The translations under genes and the position numbers were made by a program. From an uncultured Bacilli bacterium (GTDB lineage Bacteria > Bacillota_I > Bacilli_A > RF39 > UBA660), in contig CAKPHH010000001.1 in the NCBI GenBank assembly GCA_934157235.1, positions 372,001 to 436,000 on the forward strand: DNA of 64,000 bases, written 5' to 3'. Positions 1 to 7,253 of this stretch are shown one piece after another; the first letter of the stretch is position 1, and each line of letters begins with the position of its first letter. The notes below the pieces were generated by a model. That model was not told where the DNA came from. It did not search any database and was given only the letters and a program-made list of their open reading frames with translations.

Positions 1-1066
1 TAACTCTCTCTTTTACTATTTCCAAATGCAACAGTCCTAAAAAACCACATCTAAAACCAAAGCCAAGTGCTGAAGATGTTTCTGGTTCAAATACAAGAGA
101 TGCATCATTTAATTTTAATTTTTCTAAAGCTTCTCTTAAATCTTCAAATTTAGAAGTATCAATCGGATAAACTCCACAGAAAACCATAGATTTCATTGGT
201 TTATATCCTGGTAATTTATCTTCTGCTGGATTTTTTTCTAAAGTAATAGTATCTCCTACTCTAACATCACTAATAGTTTTAATACTAGCGCAAATAAAAC
301 CAACTTCTCCAGCAACCAATTCACTCTTTTTAACTTCTTTAGGTGTATTAATATGAATTGATGTAACTTCATATGTAGCCCCAGTTTCCATCATCTTAAT
401 AGTGTCTCCTATTTTTAATTTGCCATTAACTATTCTAACAGAAACAACTACTCCCTTATAAGCATCAAATAAACTATCAAATATTAATCCTTGTAATTTA
501 TCGTTCTTATCTCCTTTAGGAGCTGGAACTTTTTCTATCACGGCTTCTACTAATTCTTTAATACCAGTTCCATTTTTCGCACTAGTTAAAATTATTTCAT
601 CTTTAGAAAACCCAATCATCTCTAACTCTTCAATAACTTTATCTACATCAGCCGATGGTAAATCTATCTTATTGATTACAGGAATAATTGTTAAATTATT
701 ATCAATTGCTAAATATAAGTTAGCCAAAGTTTGTGCTTCAATTCCTTGAGCCGCATCAACTACAAGTATTGCTCCTTCACAAGCTGCTAAACTACGGCTT
801 ACTTCATAAGAAAAATCAACATGACCAGGAGTATCTATTAAGTGTAAATAATACTCTTCATTATTATATTTATAAGTAAGTTGTACAGCATTCAACTTAA
901 TTGTAATGCCTCTTTCTCTTTCTATATCCATAGAATCAAGCATTTGTTCTTTTAATTCACGCTTTTGTATAGCCCCAGTAATCTCAAGTATACGATCTGC
1001 TAAAGTACTTTTACCATGATCAATATGTGCTATAATACAAAAGTTTCTAATATTTTCCTGTTTCAT
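1..1066 (-). CDS. lepA: Elongation factor 4 (LepA), C-terminal part cut off by window edge
   Basis: Translation GTPase that back-translocates stalled ribosomes. The reverse complement from 1066 reads MKQENIRNFCIIAHIDHGKS, containing the G1 P-loop AHIDHGKST, followed by the RGITIK switch region, the G3 motif DTPGHVDFS and the G4 motif NKIDLP, the standard order of a LepA GTPase domain. The frame stays open to base 1, covering domain II and the region FGFRCGFLGLLHLEI of domain III, so the C-terminal domain lies outside. ATG at 1066 is preferred over the in-frame ATG at 1072 because GAGGAAG (1073-1079) then sits 6 bases away rather than touching the start. It is divergent from the toxin-like transcript at 1233. 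Confidence 0.97.
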   Translation of the reverse strand, partial: MKQENIRNFCIIAHIDHGKSTLADRILEITGAIQKRELKEQMLDSMDIERERGITIKLNAVQLTYKYNNEEYYLHLIDTPGHVDFSYEVSRSLAACEGAILVVDAAQGIEAQTLANLYLAIDNNLTIIPVINKIDLPSADVDKVIEELEMIGFSKDEIILTSAKNGTGIKELVEAVIEKVPAPKGDKNDKLQGLIFDSLFDAYKGVVVSVRIVNGKLKIGDTIKMMETGATYEVTSIHINTPKEVKKSELVAGEVGFICASIKTISDVRVGDTITLEKNPAEDKLPGYKPMKSMVFCGVYPIDTSKFEDLREALEKLKLNDASLVFEPETSSALGFGFRCGFLGLLHLEIVKERV

Positions 1067-1087
1067 ATACATCTTCCTCGCTTTCTT

Positions 1088-1116
1088 ATTATAACATGCC
1101 ACTCAGTAATTAGTAA
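1088..1116 (-). promoter_or_regulatory. Probable lepA promoter
   Basis: On the minus strand TATAAT (1093-1088) is preceded by TGT, an extended -10, and lies 17 bases from a weak -35 TTACTA (1116-1111). It is followed about 20 bases later by the lepA ribosome binding site. Confidence 0.6.
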
Positions 1117-1197
1117 ATCAAAGAAAACATAAAAATACAAGTTTTACGTAACTATAATTCCCAAAAAAATCACTAAAATTTTACCATTTTCAGCAAT

Positions 1198-1226
1198 TTG
1201 CCTATTATTATTTTTCTTGTTACAAT
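1198..1226 (+). promoter_or_regulatory. Promoter of the small hydrophobic peptide mRNA
   Basis: TTGCCT (1198-1203), 17-base spacer, TACAAT (1221-1226). The expected start is G1233, so the RNA would begin GGAACA, which is exactly where the 5'/3' inverted repeat begins. Confidence 0.7.
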
Positions 1227-1256
1227 AAGCTTGGAACATTTAATTGTTGGGTGATA

Positions 1257-1274
1257 CCTTTCTAACAAGAAAGG
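1257..1274 (+). promoter_or_regulatory. Hairpin masking the Shine-Dalgarno of the small peptide
   Basis: CCTTTCT (1257-1263) is perfectly complementary to AGAAAGG (1268-1274) with a 4-base AACA loop. The 3' arm contains the AAAGG(A) ribosome binding site for the ATG at 1286, so the hairpin should block translation. Confidence 0.65.
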
Positions 1275-1285
1275 ATGCTGTTATT

Positions 1286-1360
1286 ATGAACAAGAAAGAT
1301 TCTTTGATTACTTCTTTAGTAATAATCATCTACCTTTTACTACTAATAGTTTTAATATAA
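1286..1360 (+). CDS. 24-residue hydrophobic peptide, candidate type I toxin
   Basis: The reading frame from ATG 1286 to TAA 1358-1360 encodes MNKKDSLITSLVIIIYLLLL followed by IVLI. It has a short positively charged N-terminus and one uninterrupted membrane segment running to the C-terminus. AAAGGA lies about 10 bases before the ATG and is held in a hairpin. The gene has its own promoter, its mRNA ends can pair, and a convergent antisense transcript with an intrinsic terminator overlaps its 3' end. Size, composition and architecture match type I toxins in general (Fst, TxpA/BsrG, Ibs classes), but I cannot place it in a named family. A short regulatory leader or a chance ORF is possible, though chance fits the surrounding RNA structure poorly. 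Confidence 0.6.
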   Translation: MNKKDSLITSLVIIIYLLLLIVLI

Positions 1361-1468
1361 AAGAAAAATCACCTAACCAAACGTTAGGTGATTACCAAAA
1401 AAACCAAAGCATCACTCAACCGCTAAAATTAAGTGTTCCTTTTTTATTTTATGAAGTTTCCTTCATCT
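1358..1468 (-). ncRNA. Candidate antisense RNA (antitoxin-like) to the small peptide mRNA
   Basis: On the minus strand an extended -10 (TGC TATAGT, 1483-1475) predicts a start near 1468. The RNA would open with a 6-bp hairpin (1451-1466), read back across the 3' region of the peptide mRNA including the strand that pairs with its 5' end (1411-1439), and stop at a perfect 11-bp hairpin (1367-1377 with 1383-1393) followed by TTTTCTTTT. About 110 nt, no ORF. The 3'-overlapping convergent arrangement resembles TxpA/RatA and BsrG/SR4. Confidence 0.55.
1359..1393 (-). terminator. Intrinsic terminator of the antisense RNA
   Basis: An 11-bp perfect stem (1367-1377/1383-1393) with loop CAAAC is followed on the minus strand by a T-rich run. 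On the plus strand the following bases are A-rich, so it should act mainly leftward. Confidence 0.75.
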
Positions 1469-1510
1469 ATATACACTATAGCATGAATACTTATATCTAT
1501 TACAATATTC

Positions 1511-2785
1511 CTATTCTTCTTTTCCTAAACATTTAATATAAGAAATATTATTAAAATCAATCTTAGAAATAATATCATTCATCACATCTATATTCATATT
1601 CCTAAACCTATCAATTTTATCTGGAATAACATCTCCATATAAAATCAAATCATCTGAAACATTACTAGCAACACTATCGACATAATCAAATAACTTGACT
1701 TCACTAGAAATCCATACTTTCTTCATACGATTAAAAGCTTCTTCATCTATTTTAATGTTTGCTACTTCTTCCTTAAATTCTTTCAAAAAAGCATCAGGAT
1801 CATCGGTAGAAATAATTGCCAAGTAATTTTTAAATCCTGGTATGCTTTCCCAATCAGCCGAAAAACTATTAAGTAACTTCTTATTTCTAACTCTTTCTCT
1901 AAATGTTGATGAAGAACCAAACACTAGAGTTGAAAACATTTGTAAATATAAATCCAAAGTTAAACTATCATACTCATTCATATCTTCCGTAGAAATTTTT
2001 AAACCAATTGCCACTTTAGGAACCTTTATATTTGTATAAAAAGTCTCCTCCTTAATATTAACATTTCTATCTTCTCTAAATTCTCTTACATTTGGCTTTC
2101 CCTTATTCTTAACTTTATCCATTTGTTGATGAATAATCTTACCTGCTTCATCTACATCAAAATTACCTACAACAAGTAAAAACATATTATTTGGACTATA
2201 AAAATTATTATAACAAGTATAAAGTTCTTCCTTAGTAATTTTCATAATCTCATCTACTGTACCACCAATATCAATACGTCTTGGATGTTTAACATAAACA
2301 GCTTCTCTAAGCCTACTTTCAATCTGCCAATCTGGCATATCAGCATACATATTTAACTCTTCTGCGATAATTCCTTTTTCCTTTTCTACATTTTCGTCAG
2401 TATAATAAGGTGAATTAACATAGCTCATTAAAAAAGCTAAATTATCATAAAAGTTCTTTGTTCCATAACAAATATATTGTGTTCTATCAAAAGAAGTAAA
2501 AGCATTAGCACCTGTTCCAGATTTCGAAAAATAAGTAAAAGGATCAATTCCATCTTCTTGTTCAAACATCTTATGTTCCAAGAAATGTGCAATACCATCA
2601 TGAACTTTAATTTCTTCGGTTTCTAAAGCTGGAATAAAATTAGTAACTTCTGAACCAAATCTAGTAGCATATGCTATAAAGTAATTTTTCTTATTAGTAT
2701 AAGGTATTAAATATACTTCCAATCCATTTTCAAGTACTTCTTTGTAACAACAAGTATCCAAACCTTTAAAATCAATTTTCTTCAT
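1511..2785 (-). CDS. M16 family zinc metallopeptidase, active subunit (YmfH-like)
   Basis: 424 residues of the insulinase/processing-peptidase fold. The inverted zinc motif HFLEH is at residues 67-71, with a downstream acidic ligand candidate in AEELNMY near residue 142, so this is the catalytic half of the pair. The start overlaps the end of the upstream M16 gene by 14 bases (start at 2785, upstream stop at 2772), implying translational coupling and a heteromeric enzyme. In Bacillus the ymfF/ymfH pair lies downstream of spoIIIE/ftsK, matching the ftsK gene upstream here. The natural substrate is not established; related pairs process peptides or peptide-derived products. Confidence 0.9.
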   Translation of the reverse strand: MKKIDFKGLDTCCYKEVLENGLEVYLIPYTNKKNYFIAYATRFGSEVTNFIPALETEEIKVHDGIAHFLEHKMFEQEDGIDPFTYFSKSGTGANAFTSFDRTQYICYGTKNFYDNLAFLMSYVNSPYYTDENVEKEKGIIAEELNMYADMPDWQIESRLREAVYVKHPRRIDIGGTVDEIMKITKEELYTCYNNFYSPNNMFLLVVGNFDVDEAGKIIHQQMDKVKNKGKPNVREFREDRNVNIKEETFYTNIKVPKVAIGLKISTEDMNEYDSLTLDLYLQMFSTLVFGSSSTFRERVRNKKLLNSFSADWESIPGFKNYLAIISTDDPDAFLKEFKEEVANIKIDEEAFNRMKKVWISSEVKLFDYVDSVASNVSDDLILYGDVIPDKIDRFRNMNIDVMNDIISKIDFNNISYIKCLGKEE

Positions 2786-4043
2786 TCTTGACTCCCTCTA
2801 AACAGAATATCGTATCGATTGTAACTTTTTTCGCAACCTTAACTATTTCATTCTTCGTAACTTTATTCATCATTTTTCTTTTCGTTTCAATATCATCAGT
2901 ACCAATAAGTTCCATCATTAAATAATTATTAATAATTTTAATTTGACTATCCTCAATCTCCTCAAGTGCCGTATTATAATACTCTTTAGCCATCATAATA
3001 TCAACATCATCAAATTTACCATTTACCAAATCTTTTAAGTCTTTTTCAATCAAACTAACGGTTTTTTTATAATTATCCTTATCAATACCCGCTTTAACAA
3101 TCAAAACATTATCTAACTTATTAGGAATAGAATGAATTGTATAACATAATGAATTTTCTTCTCTAACTTCCTTAAATAATTTAGAGTCTGAGCATCCCCC
3201 AAAAATAATATTAAACAATGTTAAAGGATATTGCCTTTCATAATCACTAAGTCCATTTAATCTACAAGCCATAACCAATTGCGATTGTGTATTATCAATT
3301 GTCTCACTACTAATTAATTTCTTGCCTCTTGCCTTCTTTTCTTCTGTCATAAATGGAACACGTATTTTTTTTAAAACATCAAATTTAAAATACTTCTTAA
3401 TTAAATCTGTAACTTCTTTTACATCAAAATCTCCAATGACAAAAATATCAACATAATCATTCTTAATCATATCTAAATAAAAATCATAAAGACTTTTACC
3501 AGTAATTTTATCTAAATCCTCTAAGTAACCCATCATTCTATAAGAAATAGGCTCCCCTTCTCCAAATATTTCTGCCATGCGGATTAAACTATAATTACTA
3601 GCATCTTCTTTTATTGAGTTTAATGCACTTCGACAAGTATTTTTAACAATATCTAATTTTTCATTGTTAAACTTTCCATCCTCAACGTCCGGATTAAATA
3701 TAATTTCACTTAAAAATTCTAAAGAGGCTTCAAAATTACCCGCTTCTGTATATTTATCATTCAAAGCAGATAAATAAAAATCAGTATTAATATAATTACC
3801 TAATCTCGAATTAGTAGTTCGAAGTCCCGCTGCATATAAATCTTGTGCTTTTATTGTTAATTCTCTTTTACTACTATACTTTTTACTAGATTGCATAAAC
3901 ATATCACTTAAAATATTTCTAATCGTAATTTCATCTTTTTTAATTACTCTATGAAAAGAAACTCTTACTGTAATAGATTTAAACTTATCAGTTTTTATCA
4001 AATGCAATTTATAAGAACCAAAATCTTTCTTTATATATTCCAT
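2772..4043 (-). CDS. M16 family peptidase-like protein, inactive partner (YmfF-like)
   Basis: 423 residues with the M16 fold: C-terminal-half signature FGGCSDSKLFKEVREENSLC near residue 280 and an N-terminal half without HxxEH. Family precedent has one catalytic and one non-catalytic subunit forming a clam-shell chamber, and this is the non-catalytic one. ATG at 4043 follows a good GAGGTGAGGT site. The stop is TGA, which shows that TGA is not tryptophan in this organism. It lies 33 bases downstream of deoD and is coupled to the active subunit. Confidence 0.88.
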   Translation of the reverse strand: MEYIKKDFGSYKLHLIKTDKFKSITVRVSFHRVIKKDEITIRNILSDMFMQSSKKYSSKRELTIKAQDLYAAGLRTTNSRLGNYINTDFYLSALNDKYTEAGNFEASLEFLSEIIFNPDVEDGKFNNEKLDIVKNTCRSALNSIKEDASNYSLIRMAEIFGEGEPISYRMMGYLEDLDKITGKSLYDFYLDMIKNDYVDIFVIGDFDVKEVTDLIKKYFKFDVLKKIRVPFMTEEKKARGKKLISSETIDNTQSQLVMACRLNGLSDYERQYPLTLFNIIFGGCSDSKLFKEVREENSLCYTIHSIPNKLDNVLIVKAGIDKDNYKKTVSLIEKDLKDLVNGKFDDVDIMMAKEYYNTALEEIEDSQIKIINNYLMMELIGTDDIETKRKMMNKVTKNEIVKVAKKVTIDTIFCLEGVKNEEN

Positions 4044-4076
4044 ACCTCACCTCTACCAATTAGTATATTCACTATT

Positions 4077-4793
4077 TTAATTTTTATTAGAAACACTTTC
4101 TAAAGCAAGAGTAATCATATCATTTAATGATTGTTCTCTCTCTTCACTACTTAAACTTCTCTTATCGTATTTAGAATCAACTACTGTAAGTAATGATGTT
4201 GCCTGTTTACTTAATTTTTGTGCTAAATAGAAAAGACAAAATGCTTCCATTTCACTAGCCAAAAACTCTTCCTCCGGAAAATTACTCATAAACTTTTCTC
4301 CATCTACATATGGATCAAAAACATCACTCGTAATAATTTTTCCTGCTTTTATATTAGTTCCAAGTTCACGACCCTTTTCTATAATTAAATTATTTAACTC
4401 ACTACTAGATGCATACTCTTTATCAGTATCTCCATCAAATAGTAATGGAAAAGTACTAACTGAATAAGCACTAGTCGCTAAAATAACATCAAGCAATTTA
4501 ACATCTTTATGAATCGTTCCTGATGTTCCAATTCTAATAATTTTCTCTACATCATAAAACTTAAATAATTCATAAGCATAAATTCCAATACTTGGAATTC
4601 CCATACCTGATGAAAATACTGTAACTTTATTTCCTTTATAATATCCAGTATATGCAAACATATTTCTAACTTTATTAACTATTTTATAATCAGTTAAAAA
4701 GTGCTCTGCAATATACTTTGCTCTTAATGGATCTCCAGGCATTAATACTACCTTTGCTATATCATCTTTACTACTTTCTATATGTGCTGTCAT
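4077..4793 (-). CDS. deoD: Purine-nucleoside phosphorylase, DeoD type
   Basis: 238 residues, normal for hexameric bacterial PNP. Phosphorolyses purine (deoxy)nucleosides to base plus (deoxy)ribose-1-phosphate for salvage. Visible motifs are the N-terminal VVLMPGDPLRAKYIAE phosphate/nucleoside segment, GTSGT near residue 90 and the EMEAF motif near residue 182, whose second Glu binds the ribose. TTG or GTG alternatives are unnecessary because ATG 4793 follows GAGGAGGGATATAG. It is preceded by an extended -10 TATAAT at 4817-4812. Its grouping with the M16 pair is positional. Confidence 0.95.
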   Translation of the reverse strand: MTAHIESSKDDIAKVVLMPGDPLRAKYIAEHFLTDYKIVNKVRNMFAYTGYYKGNKVTVFSSGMGIPSIGIYAYELFKFYDVEKIIRIGTSGTIHKDVKLLDVILATSAYSVSTFPLLFDGDTDKEYASSSELNNLIIEKGRELGTNIKAGKIITSDVFDPYVDGEKFMSNFPEEEFLASEMEAFCLFYLAQKLSKQATSLLTVVDSKYDKRSLSSEEREQSLNDMITLALESVSNKN

Positions 4794-4811
4794 CTATATC
4801 CCTCCTCTATC

Positions 4812-4817
4812 ATTATA
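4812..4817 (-). promoter_or_regulatory. Extended -10 element for deoD
   Basis: Minus strand TGT TATAAT about 20 bases upstream of the deoD ATG. No convincing -35 hexamer, as expected for an extended -10 promoter. It lies just after the ftsK terminator hairpin. Confidence 0.55.
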
Positions 4818-4829
4818 ACACACAACTAA

Positions 4830-4862
4830 AAAAAAGAAAGTAACTAGATTACTCTGTTACTT
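4830..4862 (-). terminator. Terminator after ftsK
   Basis: Minus strand stem AAGTAAC/GTTACTT followed by TCTTTTTTTT. The ftsK stop codon lies inside the hairpin. Confidence 0.8.
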
Positions 4863-7149
4863 CTCCTCTAGAACTATCATCTAATTGTACTAACACTTCT
4901 CTTGGCTTTGAGTTTCCCGTAGCTGGACCAATAACTCCATTTTCTTCAAGTGTATCAATCATACGTGCTGCTTTATTATAACCAATCTTAAACTTTCTTT
5001 GTAAAAGTGAAGCACTAGCTTTCTGTGTTCTAACAACAAACTCCAATACTTGTTGATATAACTCCTCATCACTATCAACATCTACTGTAGCTTCATCCAT
5101 TGCTCCTACATCAGTATTATTATGTTCAACCGCTTCAAGATTTAATAGTGACTCATCATATTGCGCCTTTTGTTGTTCTACTGTAAAGTCAATCAAACGT
5201 TTAATCTCATCATCTGTAATAAATGAACCTTGAATACGAGTTGGTGAATTAACTCCAATTGGTAAGAATAACATATCACCTTTACCAAGTAATTTCTCTG
5301 CACCAGTCTGATCAAGGATTGTTCTAGAATCAATTCCAGATCCAACCGCAAATGATATACGAGATGGAATATTAGCTTTAATTAAACCAGTAATAACTTC
5401 TGTTGAAGGTCTCTGAGTCGCAACAATTAAATGAATTCCAGCTGCACGAGCTTTTTGTGTAATACGTAAAATTGAATCTTCAACTTCTTTTGCAGCTACC
5501 ATCATCAAGTCAGATAACTCATCAATAATAACTACAATATAAGGCATTCTTGTTTTCTTATAATCATCATGTGCATTTTCTTTATTCCATCTATCTATAT
5601 AATCATTATATGATTCTATATTTTTAGTACCAGTCTCACTAAATGTCTCATAACGTCTTTCCATCTCAGCAACCATTTTAGCTAATGCAACAGCTGCCTT
5701 TTTAGGATCCGTAACAACTGGACACATTAAATGCGGAATTCCATTATAAACAGATAACTCAACTACTTTTGGATCTACCATAACAAGTTTAACTTCATCT
5801 GGTCTAGCTCTCATCAAAATAGAACAAATAATTCCATTAACACAAACTGATTTACCAGAACCAGTAGTACCAGCAATAAGTAAATGTGGCATCTTATTAA
5901 CTTCACAAACTTCAACATCTCCCATAATACTCTTGCCTAAAGGTACCATTAATTTCTTATTCATAGCATCTTGCATTTTCTTACTACTAATAATTTCATA
6001 AAAACTAACTGGAGTTGCTTGCTCATTTGCAAACTCTATACCAACAGTATTCTTACCAGGAATAGGTGCCTCTATACGAACATCTTTCTTCGCTAAAGCT
6101 AAGGCAATCTCTCTATTAATAGAAGTAATCTTATTAACTCTCGTACCTGATGCTATTTCTAATTCATATTGTGCAACACTAGGTCCAATATGTACTTCAA
6201 CTACTTTACCAACAATTTTAAAATCTTTAAGAACTTGTTCAAGTATCACAATATTTTTCTCTATTGCCGCATTATCCATACCCTTTTGTTTTTTCTTAGG
6301 TTGATCAAGTAAACTTAATGGTGGTAACTGATATTTTAAATTACATACCACAGGCTCTTTAGGAGTACTAGGACTAGCATTATTAATGCCAACAGGAGTA
6401 ACATCAACCTTTTCATTCTTGTCTGAAACCTTAGTTAACTCATCAATACTAGTAATTTTAATATGATTATTTTCTGACGATTTCTTATCAGACTCCTCTT
6501 CCTCAGCTCCATCACTAATAATAACTGAAGACTTCTTTTCTTTTGCCTCTTTCTTATGAATTTTAATTTCTTTACTCTTCTCTATAGAATTCTTAATAAA
6601 ATCAATTATTGAAAAACTTGTAAATAAACATACACCCGCTATCATAAATACCCAAGATACAATTTGCATACCTTGATATGAGAAAAGTTTTACAAATAAA
6701 GCAGCAAGTACACCACCGATTAAACCTCCCCCAACAGCTAACCAATTCTCTAATGTCCCAGTATTCATAATACTATTAAAAGACATAACTAACTGATCAA
6801 TTGTCTCTTTAAATATAAGAGCAATATTTCCATTATTTTCTAAGATAAATTCTCTATGCATCATTATTAAAAGACCAAGTACAAAAATATAAAGTCCCAC
6901 TAACTTAGTAGAAAAAAAGTCTGGCCATTCTCTTTTTAATAATAAATAACCACCGACAATAAATAACACAACTAAAAACACATTATATAAAGATCCTACT
7001 ATGAATAATCCAAATGATGCTATAAGTCTACCAACAGGACCATATTTACCAATACCTAAAATAGCTATTAAAATTAGTATAATACCAGCAATCTCAGCAC
7101 TGTAATTGAAACTCTTTTTAACAGCCTTCTTTCTCTTCTTTTTTGCCAT
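4849..7149 (-). CDS. ftsK: DNA translocase FtsK/SpoIIIE
   Basis: 766 residues. The N-terminus has about four to five membrane segments within residues 20-185. A charged linker (about 190-280) leads into the motor: Walker A GTTGSGKS near residue 430, Walker B VVIIDELSDLM near 540, then a C-terminal winged-helix gamma domain (from about 690, with QRKFKIGYNKAARMID) that reads polarity sequences. It pumps chromosomal DNA through the division or sporulation septum. With a sigma-K-like gene in the window it may serve as SpoIIIE, but FtsK versus SpoIIIE cannot be decided here. A TATAAT at 7183-7178 lies upstream, and ATG 7149 has an AGGAG site. Confidence 0.96.
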   Translation of the reverse strand: MAKKKRKKAVKKSFNYSAEIAGIILILIAILGIGKYGPVGRLIASFGLFIVGSLYNVFLVVLFIVGGYLLLKREWPDFFSTKLVGLYIFVLGLLIMMHREFILENNGNIALIFKETIDQLVMSFNSIMNTGTLENWLAVGGGLIGGVLAALFVKLFSYQGMQIVSWVFMIAGVCLFTSFSIIDFIKNSIEKSKEIKIHKKEAKEKKSSVIISDGAEEEESDKKSSENNHIKITSIDELTKVSDKNEKVDVTPVGINNASPSTPKEPVVCNLKYQLPPLSLLDQPKKKQKGMDNAAIEKNIVILEQVLKDFKIVGKVVEVHIGPSVAQYELEIASGTRVNKITSINREIALALAKKDVRIEAPIPGKNTVGIEFANEQATPVSFYEIISSKKMQDAMNKKLMVPLGKSIMGDVEVCEVNKMPHLLIAGTTGSGKSVCVNGIICSILMRARPDEVKLVMVDPKVVELSVYNGIPHLMCPVVTDPKKAAVALAKMVAEMERRYETFSETGTKNIESYNDYIDRWNKENAHDDYKKTRMPYIVVIIDELSDLMMVAAKEVEDSILRITQKARAAGIHLIVATQRPSTEVITGLIKANIPSRISFAVGSGIDSRTILDQTGAEKLLGKGDMLFLPIGVNSPTRIQGSFITDDEIKRLIDFTVEQQKAQYDESLLNLEAVEHNNTDVGAMDEATVDVDSDEELYQQVLEFVVRTQKASASLLQRKFKIGYNKAARMIDTLEENGVIGPATGNSKPREVLVQLDDSSRGEVTE

Positions 7150-7229
7150 AATACATCTCCTATCATTACATATATATTATACTAAAAATAAAATACTTTT
7201 AAAATACAAAATCACAAACTTTACAAAAG

Positions 7230-7253
7230 AAAAAGGAATTTAAATTCCTTTTT
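7230..7253 (-). terminator. Terminator after the first giant pilin-like gene
   Basis: Near-perfect palindrome AAAAAGGAATTTAAATTCC with a flanking T-run on both strands, directly at the stop codon of the gene ending at 7252. Confidence 0.8.

Larger units (their letters stand above)
1233..1439 (+). repeat. Imperfect inverted repeat pairing the two ends of the peptide mRNA
   Basis: Bases 1233-1245 can pair with 1427-1439 (13 consecutive pairs, one G-U). After a 6-base bulge (1421-1426), 1246-1255 pairs with 1411-1420 (10 pairs, one G-U). The first pair involves the predicted transcription start and the last lies directly before a T-rich run at 1440-1450, so the RNA 5' end would be locked to its own 3' end. 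End-to-end pairing of this type is known from type I toxin mRNAs, where it keeps the primary transcript untranslated; its role here is inferred. Confidence 0.7.

Noticed and set aside
1451..1466. ATGAAG/CTTCAT hairpin as terminator of the M16 gene
   Set aside because: No T-run follows on the minus strand; it fits better as the 5' hairpin of the antisense RNA.
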